The translations under genes were made by a program, and so were the position numbers. A DNA stretch of 64,000 nucleotides. Origin: Symbiodinium natans (taxonomy: Eukaryota; Sar; Dinophyceae; Suessiales; Symbiodiniaceae). Numbering within the stretch: position 1 is the stretch's first letter; every line of letters begins with the position of its first letter. The notes beneath the pieces were generated by a model, which was not told the DNA's origin, ran no database searches, and saw nothing but the letters and a program-made list of their open reading frames with translations. This document shows, one piece after another, positions 33,701-41,487 of this stretch. Where the stretch lies: NCBI GenBank assembly GCA_905221605.1, contig CAJNDS010001169.1:496001-560000 (forward strand). The letters are read 5' to 3'.

Positions 33701-34299
33701 TCGACCTGGAGAAGCTCATCTTCGTGACGTATGGCGACTCCGGGTTTGCGAACGCTCCAAACAACAAATCGCAAGGTGGTCTAGTGGTAACGGCCACAGA
33801 CAAGGAGGCCTTGGGTCAAACCAGGGCAGCTTCGTTGCTGGACTGGAAGAGCTATCGACATCAGAGGATCCTCCGCAGCACTTTGGCTGCAGAAGCTGCG
33901 GCGCTGGATCGGTCCTACGATCATGCCCGGTTCATGGCCATGGCCTTCAGCGAGATGGTCTACGCGAACTTCAAGGCGACCATGAACGAGAGGCCCTTGT
34001 TCGAGGTCATACCGGTCACGGATGCTCGTTCCCTCTGGGATGCAGTCCACAGGCTGTCGACGAGCTTCACGGAGAAGAGGGTGGAGATCGACGTGGCAGC
34101 CCTTCGCCAGTCTTGTAGAGGCCTACGCTGGGTTCCTACTGAGCAGATGAAAGCCGACTGCATGACGAAACGCTCCAGGCTTTTGAGAGATGCCTTTCGA
34201 CGATGGATGGCAGAGCCGTCTGTCACACTGGTAGATAGCAAAGCACCAGGCGACATCATGACTGGCGCTGATGCCAATGTAGCTTGGAGGCAGAAGTGA
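24763..34299 (+). CDS. Copia Gag-Pol polyprotein with methylase-like and dioxygenase-like domains
   Basis: 3178 residues from ATG 24763. Domain order by residue: gag-like helical region ~92-260; acidic region ~320-375; Lys/Gly-rich basic linker ~415-458; CCHC zinc knuckle 473-486 (CLGCGASDHWIREC); aspartic protease ADTG (D553); poorly conserved region ~720-1068 overlapped by another frame; cytosine-methylase-like domain ~1137-1350; integrase zinc finger H1578, H1583, C1611, C1614 and catalytic D1641, D1700, E1736 (exact D-35-E); Pro-rich linker; zinc ribbon C2182/C2185/C2196/C2199; 2OG-Fe(II) dioxygenase-like H2446-x-D2448...H2514...R2523; reverse transcriptase D2741 and VDD 2839-2840; RNase H D2992, E3044, D3087. 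It is about twice the length of a usual copia polyprotein (~1400 residues). All polymerase, integrase and RNase H catalytic residues are present. Confidence 0.93.
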   Translation: MAAPFFDNDLFDFAPDGADTGEDRSADGAEPDDKDHESFSVASGAAGTGDGQESSGRVSNKARKRGSRGGSGGRPAEEKRWRSGAVPTAPSFDGDVESNPYCLRHYRRRLLRWVTLTKEYLPPNEQALRALEQLHGQAELEFEEVDDARFNHPDGIQRLLADLEQAFGEREIFRQGGVIREFESIGRMQGESITAFIRRFRLLERKLMDNKVPAYPEQARVIKLLDGLRLDEKATASVLLAAGNKYDMQAVLEALRIQYPPGMSITGLPKGLASLSTRSARSSAPSRASSYRSSSTATSSRKSSRMGQARKWTHWHTGWDEEMPEELVEEDAGIDYQDEIYAEEEPDALTENADEEEDELIPVDEGEELEIYEEPGSLDSAALLASAVEALTVTSKKLASLAQSRGYYGNSDAKSKGKGDKGKSKGGKSKSQGKGKGAGGPKGKGSGKKGGGKAAKGMTHGADRQTRLRGSLCLGCGASDHWIRECPHVSNFQAQIASADLELDPEGVPVHASWTASANMCEDQLQRAPLFEIPRPPSIFLSTCSDASFLIADTGCQRQVAGHMWHQQRQSEMLPLKPLHFPEVCKFSFGPTEGMPSQGRFLYPAGIAGEMVALGISSVDASAPGLLSRSTMEALGAVPDILEGRIHFKALGGKTTRLYLSPCRHLALKIDEWPENEFEWPGRYLHEKYGQHGPPDVCHENAFPPERVRLTAIANSDTARQPHASQTASRGSASGMADSVAGSADAPGGVRLCDPPVRALLLGRDAPPQPEGQSSQHLHGTMFGGDDDDHAGGHGGDVGAPAEPLLEDPRGVHPHDRTGNAHLLSSGNTHPHLRQLRYALGAHKQRGSSASRAEGEPQRQDTHGPERCAEAPSRRGQDRQGKGQAQSKDESSARGKRWKFGRIVTALIGLLAGTMANYDTTSATTVPWLAPAQGPHSDSETDDVQPSSWASRNATETMARRTSIYGKLGHGKHECDVRQLVEHAVRPEENVSEASQPREPQCRGPERGGAGHVPDSRHAGSRGTPRGSRERRELLGGAHGKGRLGSGRRRGDAGGDSAGLRAAGTLLSSDSEHDAVVYPLSCSDHPLGPEDRGCFSLKQGQKKRFLGAAKAIHAAWAAESQVYKNRTESARHCRKFKADIVEIYAGKAAISEAALSVGLRVLQPVDTVYGQTLENDEDFEALEKLLLARMPYLVVWEPRCTLWSNLQHFNYTAEELEVLRRKERKHVAGMSRVIENLYTRGIHFLIENPRHTPFWETPELRRLRALQDVQFGEGHMCAFGLRNDRGDLLKKPTGWMGSLPEVLQALCVECSGQHQHGQCVGGNAARKAQVYTDMLAKACVDGLVRALRRVGDERWNQSWWSGTSLPEVSSPWVNDVSYDNSVDNFEHLWEPPGELECQAYFLDVSRHHDSWGPLLKEAEQRLRGMTTSSVTLKPSPFFEQVKTLVPWKIHKVQLFRTPKQRRLPQDVLLEGIQHRGAALLYNDDQIGIEAETVHSIMDAPAGKYDKPVRVAIYFYGDAPATSLKPEDNARPEAAKAPARHQPEVDDERMLPHQPGYRDISFPGVDIPAWVQQVLRRVHVNLGHPPREVLVRQLATAGASDVALKGARALRCETCLRVSPPHQPRVSKAFQAKRFNDRMCIDVIYIKDVRGGTHMFLNIVDDATCYQVAPRLHSRSEDAVISTLVGGWFQYFGPPDEMAIDAEGAFRGMRFENLHAQLNVAVRCVPPDSHWQLGKAERHGQALKYNASRLIHQFAALTVPEVNLCIIMACYAKNRLIRRSGSSPAQWVFGRDQKLPASLLSDGGSIESAELLNDSQRLLQIEAVRTEAMKNHHAFEAHEALRAALLRKSRPYRGTFSPGQKIAYFRARTATGDGEGSAEGYRQGLVLALDRNPHSNTAVNIWVRNSRGRLVQCSPEQCRPIYGEQEWWAPDAADPEVLKHCDRDLQIHPRAFRAPEARPGLAADRSVAQELEQDARAALPGADAPALPEADAHRDQPAPLVLDQAGNPVAESPMFSPLMIVPPTPRSVPGTPRGRARSRSVPRGQPGQPEQDPEPSEPVLPGPPVLSRETTVALERGVSGSDRTRLPGQDPPSEPVLPGSLGNSRRASLASGGPLSRQISQQAGHLTPVPEPEAKGIKRAPSVGIEELGATSSRARPEAISSSSMTVRTSPCELESEAHLLFCQDCGEQYRIFPRECHRCGGTCSVTKPQDVVSWLDEVKEREAFDRLVGVPKERVKTQPLEYGPELRDEIEYYQSPDSTTAYPSSSTTISSPPGMHRLDILRRHARGQQLRHGWDGSPLEVPPIYQYDSFLTTCHHVCPEAMVEMPEITPQVLQVSEDVNAKPARLSEQLADVLLRRKDFSHDMCLQLLQVVEMKRPDRQCLAPGKRDIGSLTLGYYSHGKTGGITNATQRHSRLTKYLNNYLRHWGMKGPFSSLFVARNVHSKAHKDVNNSKGSVNGQVALGEHVGGELWVERDPDDCDFDNMEPRSINGEKKWGYVKDTYQNLTLFNPARFHASADFMGDRYTITAYQTRMVEQAPSDHLDFLRKLQFRPSEKRVAFVASASEGVELKADTSEKKAPMTVQEAYPLKAQTSASTETEKVIAMESSSESDGNDGTYETRRAAQQARKKEVHWQSMTEDEFAPFVEALKREWSEWEKWSSCTPVWVQKGTVSPHLILKSRVCYRWKPVPEGQKAKARIVIAGFRDPHLPLLTRDAPVLARTSFHLLLQWAACHRVTLWNADCKSAFLQGEPDTERPESIFMKPPQDPVALEAVPQWKDVRLLYRLSAPVYGQSNAPRRWFEHVRKVLTNLGWIQHSLDPCLFMQVSGDEVVSLLGIHVDDLLGGALAGHEELLNRVEASFTWGSPWVSKDFTFVGRHVRQWPDGSITLDQASYINEVPATKVKLEESVPLHDNPELITEFRSGIGSLQWLAGTTRGDVSADTSLLQKSPKELTVADLKEVNSVLRYIRATSEASIKIVPLDLEKLIFVTYGDSGFANAPNNKSQGGLVVTATDKEALGQTRAASLLDWKSYRHQRILRSTLAAEAAALDRSYDHARFMAMAFSEMVYANFKATMNERPLFEVIPVTDARSLWDAVHRLSTSFTEKRVEIDVAALRQSCRGLRWVPTEQMKADCMTKRSRLLRDAFRRWMAEPSVTLVDSKAPGDIMTGADANVAWRQK
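26930..27964 (+). CDS. +1-frame ORF inside the copia polyprotein with a CxH...CxxC motif
   Basis: 344 residues from ATG 26930 to TGA 27964, in the +1 frame of the polyprotein. It reads as a more natural protein than the overlapping main frame: helices LTRWRDLLMHLEEFVYVTHQ and LQLNRYLKTPEE, a probable zinc site C-x-H-x18-C-x2-C (codons 27197, 27203, 27260, 27269; ICDSCGMRW), a basic and Pro-rich linker, and an acidic coiled C-terminus (DMQEAEEHLEDLENDVNYWE). The main frame here is Gly/Arg/His-rich and looks like a shadow. The natural protein may therefore switch +1 near 26890-26990 and back -1 near 27960, or the copy may carry two compensating indels. From memory a similar CxH/CxxC segment occurs in other dinoflagellate copia proteins; unverified. 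Confidence 0.5.
   Translation: MHRRQRPGAAPPAWLTRWRDLLMHLEEFVYVTHQSVLYYSAATLRPNLKDRVLSIYMEPCSAVTMMTTQAAMAAMSALQLNRYLKTPEECTHTTGPGTRTYSAAGIRIRICDSCGMRWALTSRGEALPAVPKANPNAKTPMGLNDAQKLRLVEDKTDKAKAKPKAKTNPAPGANGGNSDGSSQPLSGYSPAPWPTTTPPPPPRFHGSPQLRAPTPTQRPTMFSLHRGRQGTQQRQWRGGPRSTASSDTESMSVTSDNWWNMRSDQRRTSRRRPNLENPNAEDQNEEELDMSRTRDMQEAEEHLEDLENDVNYWEERMARDDWDPEDVEAMPEEIRQGFAQRGHF
28177..28812 (+). other. Cytosine-5-methyltransferase-like domain within the polyprotein
   Basis: Residues ~1139-1350. DIVEIYAGKAAISEAALSVG resembles motif I (SAM-binding loop after a hydrophobic strand). VVWEPRCTLWS carries a Cys (C1200) at the position of the catalytic Pro-Cys motif IV, with PRC in place of PPC. HFLIENP (E1247) matches the ENV/ENP motif VI. 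A tail with CAFGL, a KKPTGW segment and CSGQHQH follows. No clear target-recognition domain or motif IX/X is seen, so activity on DNA is uncertain; a non-catalytic SAM-binding or Rossmann fold is the alternative. Confidence 0.6.
32041..32361 (+). other. 2OG-Fe(II) dioxygenase-like domain with TET/JBP-type spacing
   Basis: Residues ~2427-2533. AHKDVNN supplies the HxD iron ligands (H2446, D2448). A Gly-rich strand GEHVGGELWVE follows ~20 residues later, a distal His lies in ARFHASADF (H2514) and an Arg nine residues on (R2523, GDRYTITAYQTR) would bind 2-oxoglutarate. The HxD-N-N then Gly-Gly-E-L-W-V pattern is typical of the TET/JBP family of nucleobase oxygenases as I know it, more than of prolyl hydroxylases. 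It lies between a zinc ribbon and the reverse transcriptase. Family assignment is by motif only. Confidence 0.6.
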
Positions 34300-34326
34300 T
34301 CTCAAGGCTGTAGAAAACATAACCGG

Positions 34327-34501
34327 TGCTAAACCGAAGGTTTCGTACCTCGCAGACCAGCCGTTGAGATCACATGTGAACGTGGATCGCCCGTTGGAGG
34401 CTCACAAGGGAGGGCGTGCACATGCTAGAAAAGAGCCTTGCTGCATCGAGGGTTTGGGGTCGTTCTAGATCCAGGCTCCGCATTGCAGGTTGCATATCGC
34501 A
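34327..34501 (+). repeat. 3' LTR of the copia element
   Basis: 175 bp apparently identical to the 5' LTR. The stretch before it (GTAGAAAACATAACCGG) is only weakly purine-rich, so the polypurine tract is not clearly defined. CGCGG at 34502-34506 completes the target-site duplication. Confidence 0.95.
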
Positions 34502-37500
34502 CGCGGGACCTGGGAAGCCTGAAAAAAGACAATCGGCTGATGCTGATGATGCTCGCATTGCTCGCCTTTGGCGGGCCCGGGCAGCTCGCGAAAGCAGCGC
34601 GGGACCTGGGAAGCCTGAAAAAAGACAACCGGCTGATGCTGATGATGCTCGCCTTGGCGGGCCCTGGCAGCTCGCGAAGGCAGCGCGGGACCTGGGAAGC
34701 CTGAAACAGGACAACCGGCTGATGCTGATGATGCTCGCCTTGGCGGGCCCTGGCAGCTCGAAAGCAGCATGGGACCTGGGAAGCCTGAAAAAAGACAACC
34801 GTCTGATGCTGATGATGCTCGCCTTGGCGGGCCCTGGCAGCTCGCGAAAGCCGCGCGGGACCTGGCCTGAAAAAGACAACCGGCTGATGCTGATGATGCT
34901 CGCGTTGGCGGGCCCTGGCAGCTCGCGAAAGCAGCGCGGGACCTGGGAAGCCTGAAAAAAGACAGCCGGCTGATGCTGATGATGCTCGCCTTGGGCAGCT
35001 CGCGAAAGCAGCGCTGGACCTGGGAAGCCTGAAAAAAGACAACCGGCTGATGCTGATAATGCTCGCCTTGGCGTGCCCTGGCAGCTGGGAAGCCTGAAAA
35101 ACCGGCTGATGCTGATGATGCCTTGGCGGGCCCTGGCAGCTCGCGAAAGCAGCGCGGGACCTGGGAAGCCTGAAAAAAGACAACCGGCTGATGCTGATGA
35201 TGCTGGCCTTGGCGGGCCCTGGCAGCTCGAGAAACGCAGCGCGGGACCTGGGAAGCCTGAAAGAAGACAACCGGCTGATGCTGATGATGCTCGCCTTGGC
35301 GGGCCCTGGCAGCTCGCGAAAGCAGCGCGGGACCTGGGAAGCCTAAAAAAAACAACCGCTGATGCTGATGATGCTCGCCTTGGCGAGCCATGCCAGCTCG
35401 CGAAAGCAGCACGGGACCTGGGAAGCCTGAAAAAAGACAACCGGCTGGTGCTGACGATGCTCGCCTTGGCGGCTCGCGAAAGCAGCGCGGGACCTGGGAA
35501 GCCTGAAAAAAGACAACCGGCTGATGCTGATGATGCTCGCCTTGGCGGGCCCTGCAGCTCGTGAAAGCAGCGTGGGACCTGGGAAGCCTGAAAAACGACA
35601 ACCGGCTGATGCTGATGATGCTCGCCTTGGCGGGCCCTGGCAGCTCGCGAAAGCAGTGCGGGACTGGGAAGCCTGAAAAAGACAACCGCTGATGCTGATG
35701 ATGCTCGCCTTGGCGAGCCCTGGCAGCTCGCGAAAGCAGCGCGGGACCTGGGAAGCCTGAAAAAAGACAACCGGCTGATGCTGATGATGCTGCCTTGGCG
35801 GCTCGCGAAAGCAGCGCGGCACCTGGGAAGCCTGAAAAACGACAACCGGCTGATGCTGATGATGCTCGCCTTGGCGGGCCCTGGCAGCTCGCGAAAGCAG
35901 CGCGGGACCTGGGAAGCCTGAAAAAGACAACTGCTGATGCTGATGATGCTCGCCTTGGCGGCTCGCGAAAAAAGCAGCGCGTGACCTGGGAAGCCTGAAA
36001 AAAGACAAGCGGCTGATGCTGATGATGCTCGCCTAGGCGGCTCGCGAAAGCAGCGCGGGACCTGGGAAGCCTGAAAAACGACAACCGGCTGATGCTGATG
36101 ATGCTCGCCTTGGCGGGCCCTGGCAGCTCGCGAAAGCAGCGCGGGACCTGGGAAGCCTGAAAAAGACAACCGCTGATGCTGATGATGCTCGCTTTGGCGG
36201 TCGCGAAAGCAGCGCGGGACCTGGGAAGCCTGCGAAAAGACAACCGGCTGATGCTGATGATGCTCGCCTTGGCGCGCGAAAGCAGCGCGGGACTTGGGAA
36301 GCCTGAAAAACGACAACCGGCTGATGCAGATGATGCTCGCCTTGGCGGGCCCTGGCAGCTCGCGAAAGCAGCGCGGGACCTGGGAAGCCTGAAAAAGACA
36401 ACCGCTGATGCTGATGATGCTCGCCTTGGCTGGCCCTGGCAGCTCGCGAAAGCAGCGCGGGACCTGGGAAGCCTGAAAAAGACAACTGCTGATGCTGATG
36501 ATGCTCGCCTTGGCGGCTCGCGAAAGCAGCGCGGGACCTGGGAAGCCTGAAAAACGACAACCGGCTGATGCTGATGATGCTCGCCTTGGCGGGCCCTGGC
36601 AGCTCGCGAAAGCAGCGCGGGACCTGGGAAGCCTGAAAAAAGACAACCGGCTGATGCTGATGATGCTCGCTTTGGCGGGCCCTGGCAGCTCGCGAAGCCT
36701 GAAAAAAGACAACCGGCTGATGCTGATGATGCTCGCTTTGGTGGGTTCTGGCGGCTCGCGAAAACAGCGCGGGACCTGGGAAGCCTGAAAAACGACAACC
36801 GGCTGATGCTGATGATGCTCGCTTTGGCGTGCCCTGGCAGCTCGCGAAAGCGGCGCGGGACCTGGGAAGCCTGAAAAAAGACAACCGGCTGGTACTGATG
36901 ATGCTCGCTTTGGCGGTCGCGAAAGCAGCGCGGGACCTGGGAAGCCTGCGAAAAGACAACCGGCTGATGCTGATGATGCTCGCCTTGGCGCGCGAAAGCA
37001 GCGCGGGACTTGGGAAGCCTGAAAAGCGACAACCGGCTGATGCAGATGATGCTCGCTTTGGCGGGCCCTGGCGGCTCGCGAAAGCAGCGCGGGACCTGGG
37101 AAGCCTGAAAAAAAACAAACGGCTGATGCTGATGATGCTCGCTTTGGCGGGCCCTGGCGGCTCGCGAAAGCAGCGCGGGACCTGGGAAGCCGAAAAAAAA
37201 ACAAACGGCTGATGCTGATGATGCTCGCTTTGGCGGGCCCTGGCGGCTCGCGAAAGCAGCGCGGGACCTGGGAAGCCTGAAAAACGACAACCGGCTGATG
37301 CTGATGATGCTCGCTTTGGCGGGTTCTGGCGGCTCGCGAAAACAGCGCGGGACCTGGGAAGCCTGTAAAACGACAACCGGCTGATGCTGATGATGCTCGC
37401 TTTGGCGGGCCCTGGCGGCTCGCGAAAGCAGCGCGGGACCTGGGAAGCCTGAAAAACGACAACCGGCTGATGCTGATGATGCTCGCCTTGGCGGGCCCTG

Positions 37501-37530
37501 GCAGCTCGCGAAAGCAGGGAAGCCTGAAAT
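34502..37530. repeat. ~86-bp minisatellite array, about 37 units
   Basis: Head-to-tail copies of a unit of about 86 bp with the core GACCTGGGAAGCCTGAAAAA, then GACAACCGGCTGATGCTGAT, GATGCTCGCCTTGGCGGGCC and CTGGCAGCTCGCGAAAGCAG. Short variants lack the GGGCCCTGGCA part. On the minus strand almost no unit contains a stop in any frame, so frames of over 1000 codons arise in more than one frame. The unit length is not a multiple of three, so each frame cycles through three peptide versions (ASSASAG.., EHHQHQP.., ASIISIS..), which argues against coding. It ends in decayed sequence near 37531-37600. Confidence 0.95.
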
Positions 37531-37736
37531 TGGCGGGCCGTGGCGGCTGAGCAGGCTGAGAAAGGCGAGAAGCGACAATCTACAATTACTGATGCTCGCC
37601 TCAGCACCTCAAGGGCAGAACGTTCGGCTCAATCAGCCTTGATACGGTGCTCCTCGCCACCCTCGCCACAAGCCAGGCATCCCTAATTGTCTAAGCCCCA
37701 AGAAGCCCCAAGTTCAAACTCTGCACCCTGCCGCAG

Positions 37737-38901
37737 GAGTGGAAGTTGTCGGAACTTCGGCGTCGAGCCAAAACCTCGGGGTCCGAAGAGCGGAAGACCC
37801 AGGCCTTGGAGAGAGCATTAGGATGCGGTAGGGTTGAGGGGGGTTTTATGGGTTCAGGAGCTGTGGTCTATAGGGTTTCAGGGTTGGTCTGTAGGATTTC
37901 GGGTTTAGGCCGTTTTCCTTTTTTGGGGCTTGGGGTTGAGGGGCTTCTGTCAATTTGGGTCCCCTTAGAACTCTTAAACCCGAATCCTGAAGCCCCAAAA
38001 GCCCCAAAACCCACATATCCGAAAGGGCCCCACAACCCCAAAAGCCCCGAAGAAGCCCTGAACCCAAAGAGCCTAAAGATCCGAGCTCCCCAAGACTTGT
38101 GCCTGCAAAGAGGCCGCCATCCAGAAGCAGATTGAGCAGCTGAAGCGGGGCCGCCCTGGCGGCTCGGTGGTATTGGGCTTTAGGGTTTAGGCAGCTTGGG
38201 TTAAAGGTTTGGCCCACAAAGAAGACGACCTGACCCACCTCCAGCCGTGCACCCCACGAGATCAGGGGGCGATGTCGGTTTAGTGGCTTGGGGCTCGGGC
38301 TTGTTGGGTTCGCAGCCAAGGTTTCAGGAGGTTTTGATCAGAGCTGATGAGGGTTTAGCTAAACCTTAAACCCCAAAGCATTGACCCGAACTCTAAACCG
38401 CAAGAAGCTCTAAGTCAAAAAAACTCCCAGAGCTCTGAACTCCTACACTCACAAACCGCATGCCAAGGTAAGCTCCTCGGCGCGCAGGAGCGCGAGAAGC
38501 TGGAACAGCTGCGTGAGGCAGAGTCGCAGATCCAGGTGCGGCACTGCTTAGGGCTCAGGGGTTTAAAGGAGTATGACCTTTGTGCGTTTGAAGGGAACTT
38601 CATTTTTTTTCAGGGACCCTACCTAAGGTAGCCAGAATGTTGGCGAAAAAGGGAACTCCATGATACCTTCCTCAGTTTGGGGGCTCTATCTACTTGAGGA
38701 TGACGATCGGCAGCCCCGCGACGAGACTTCCGCAAATCACCAAAAGAAAGTGCCCGAACTCTCCTCCGTAATCGGGCCAAGGGTCCAGCAGGATGGTCGT
38801 GTGGCCCGGGCGGAAGGGGTCGAATGCGCGGGTGGGCGGGGGTCGGAAAGTGAAAGAGGAGAGGGAGAGGACTAGAAATGGACAGTGTGACAGAGGGATG
38901 A

Positions 38902-38953
<52 letters not shown>

Positions 38954-41487
38954 GGACAGAGAGAGAAAGAGAAAGAGAGAGAGAGAGAGAGAAAGATAAA
39001 GATAAAGATAAAGAGAATAAGTTCAGATCAAGAGAGAGAGAGAGAGAGAGAGAGAGACAGTCTAGGCTTTAGAGCTTCTTTTTCTTGACAAGGACTGGCC
39101 GTCTCACGCGGAGGAACAAAACCCAGACGTAACAGACTAAGCCACTTGGATGACGTCTAGGAAGTGAAACGGGGGATGCACGGGATAGAAGGGGGTGGGG
39201 GGAAGTCATCCAGGGTGCATGAATCTGGTTCCGCCGCGAAGTGTCACCCGGACTCGGTGCAGACCGGGCGCGAGGTTCGCTTCCCTCAAGCCCCGAAGAA
39301 GAAGGGGAAGGAGGTCAAAAAAGACTTTTACGAAGCCCTAAATCCTTGAGACCCTTAAGACACGCTAGAAACCCCCAAAGTCAATAAACGCTCTTAGAAG
39401 CCCTCGCATAAGCCCTAAATCCACAAGCCCACACCTTAAACCCTAAACGTCCCTAAGCCCAACGCTCTTCAGGTCCAGCTCCAGCAGGCGAAAGCCCAGG
39501 CTCAGCTCCTTCTGCAGAGCCGGGCGGCGCGCCTACTCCAGGCCCGAAGCTTTTGGTTTTTCTCTCTTTGACGGCGACTTAAGAGAGGTGCACCCGGGCC
39601 TTCTGGGATGTTGTGGGGGTAACAAGTTTTGTTTTGTGTGGGGGGGGTTAGGGCTCTTAAGTCGGGTTTGAGGGAACAGCGCGTATCGATCGAACTATTG
39701 GCTCCTGGGTCTCGCAATAGAAATGCTCACTTGCTTTAGAAGTTGTTGGCCAGACCTGAGCCGGCCGGCCTTTAGGACGTGCTGCGTGCCTCGTGGTCCG
39801 GTGCCAGAAGGGTGTACACAGCCATGGTGTTCGGGGTACTCAGCTGTTCGGACTCTGAGCGCGGAATCGGCCTCGAACCGTCACGGAGAAGCTGTTTTCC
39901 CTTTGTCCTGTCATACGTAGTTGGATGGAAGTGGCTGTCGTTCAGTTGCACGAAAAACCCTCCGTTGTTCGGTGCCTTGTTGCTGCCGCTAGCAGATGTC
40001 GGCGTCATGGTCGCCGCTTTGTTGGTTTCGTCTGCGCTATGACTGCGGGCCTTTAAGGCCTGGGCCACCGGCAAAAGCAAAAGCAAAATGGGGTTAGGGT
40101 TGAGAGTTAAGTGCGAAGAGCTACACTGTGATGTGTGGACTGTGGGTTGAGGCTTAGGGTGAACGCGTAGGAGCTGAGGGCACGGAAGGTCCTCCAGAGC
40201 GTGGAACCTGAAACACGAAACCCAGAGCCCTCAACCGCAAACCCTGAACCCAAATTCCTGTGTTAAAACAACTGCTTTGAAACATACGTTCAAAAGCAAC
40301 TGTTTCAAAACAGTTGCTTCAAAGCAGCGCTTTTGCACAGAACCCCAAACCCTAAATGCTAACCCCACCCTTACTAAGCCCTAGGCCCGAAACCCGATAG
40401 GCGGTGATCCGCGGGAAGTGCGTGCGCCTCGGGCTGCGACAGCGGCACCGGGCGGCGCGGACGCTGCAGCGCGGCTGGCGAGGCGACAGGGGTCCGGGTT
40501 TAGGGTTGCAGAGGTCGGGTTGAGGGTTGAAGGGTTTACGGGGTTTAGGGCTTTGAGCTTTGGGGTCCAGGGTTTGGGATTGTAGGTGTTAGGGCTGCTT
40601 AAGGATCTGAAGGTAGTTCTAGGCTATGTTTTTTGCTACAAGTGGTTGTAACCTGATTTGGGTGAACATGTCATCCCGTGTTCAACTACCCATGAACCTG
40701 CAAGTAGGGAACCGCCTGCTCTCACCCTAAACTCCCCTCAACCCCAACAGGGCCAAAGGCTAGGCTACCTACGATCTTTTCGGAGCCCTCGATATCACAC
40801 TAATCAATGAGCCAGCGAAGGGCTGCAGCGAGTTCTTGCAAGGCTCGATGCTATGCCTGGGTTAGGGCTTGGGATGCTGTTCATGCCCAAACCTGCTGTC
40901 TGCGCTGTCCGACTGCAATACCATGGACTATAGCATGTGATTCTAGCTCCGAAGGCCGGGTAGCCCTTGCTGAACCTAAACCGAGCATCTCTGGCAGGCT
41001 ATCTGGGCCGCCTCCGGGTACTACAGCTCCGCGAGCTGGCCGTGCAACGGGTGAAGCCACCCGGACAACAACCTTGTGGCGAGGGGTTTAGGATTTAGGA
41101 TTTTTAAGGTTTCCTGACAAAGCGCTCCGATATCACGGTTATTGTGCAGGCCGTAAGCCCTGAGCCCCAGCTCGCTGGCGCCGCCACAAGGGATGTAGAA
41201 CCCACATCAGGCCAGGACACTGCACCTTCTCACAATGGGACCACTGCTTGTCCCTTGAAAGGTGATTTCCCTAACAGCCCAACAGCCCCTCATGGGATTT
41301 TCATGCCACACCCTTTCCCCCAAAAAAAACATCGCTTTGTGAGTGCTTTGCGCTTTGCTTGTGCCGAAGGCAGATAAAGCACGTGCCCTGGCTGCAGGAA
41401 GATGAGCTTGCCCTTCTTAGCCGGATGCTAGGGCAGGTTTTCCGGGGCCATAAGCATCGGAAGCTCTTGCGCGAAGGGTTCAACCAG
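37737..41487 (+). CDS. Multi-exon coiled-coil / IQ-motif protein gene
   Basis: Phase-0 exons chain in order: 37737-37802 (EWKLSELRRRAKTSGSEERK..., GC donor), 38113-38166 (AAIQKQIEQLKRGRPGGS, GT donor), 38473-38535 (LLGAQEREKLEQLREAESQI.., GT donor), 39473-39541 (VQLQQAKAQAQLLLQSRAAR.., GC donor), and 40401 to about 40490 (AVIRGKCVRLGLRQRHRAAR...). Joining the last two creates LLQAVIRGKCVRL, a good IQ motif (LQxxxRGKxxR) that binds calmodulin-like proteins, and ends in a second one (LQRGWRG). 41398-41487 (EDELALLSRMLGQVFRGHKH...) is a further likely exon with a VFRG-x-K pattern. Upstream exons are coiled coil. An IQ/coiled-coil cytoskeletal or flagellar protein is likely. Exons between 40490 and 41398 are unresolved (candidates at about 40750 and 40993). 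Confidence 0.6.
38908..39058. repeat. GA-rich microsatellite
   Basis: Two long GAGAGA tracts (38908-38995 and about 39030-39058) separated by GATAAA triplet-like repeats. It is intronic to the IQ-motif gene if the exon chain is right. The Arg/Glu repeat frame across it is an artefact. Confidence 0.9.
40272..40327. repeat. Nested inverted repeat
   Basis: The outer arms CTGCTTTGAA (40272-40281) and TTCAAAGCAG (40318-40327) are perfect reverse complements. The inner arms GCAACTGTTT (40296-40305) and AAACAGTTGC (40308-40317) are also perfect, with two bases between. This could fold as a strong hairpin with a one-sided bulge of 14 nt. It may be a small foldback element remnant in the intron before the IQ exon. 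Confidence 0.8.

Larger units (their letters stand above)
24545..34501 (+). mobile_element. Complete Ty1/copia LTR retrotransposon, 9957 bp
   Basis: Direct 175-bp terminal repeats (24545-24719 and 34327-34501) start with TG and end with CA and appear identical on reading. The 5 bp before the left LTR (CGCGG, 24540-24544) equal the 5 bp after the right LTR (34502-34506), a target-site duplication of the length copia integrases make. A tRNA-type primer-binding site follows the left LTR. Integrase precedes reverse transcriptase, the copia order. Between the LTRs lies one uninterrupted frame of 3178 codons. Identical LTRs and an intact frame indicate a recent insertion. The flanking minisatellite joins perfectly when the element and one CGCGG are removed. 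Confidence 0.95.

Noticed and set aside
34502-37530. CRISPR array
   Set aside because: Units are contiguous and similar over their whole length with no unique spacers, and the sequence is nuclear eukaryotic.
34370-37607. Minus-strand open frames of 1037, 1030 and 524 codons
   Set aside because: They lie entirely in the ~86-bp minisatellite. The unit is not a multiple of three and the same DNA is open in more than one frame, giving cyclic low-complexity peptides, so coding is unlikely.
38793-38999. Arg/Glu repeat protein on the + strand
   Set aside because: Read-through of the GA microsatellite.
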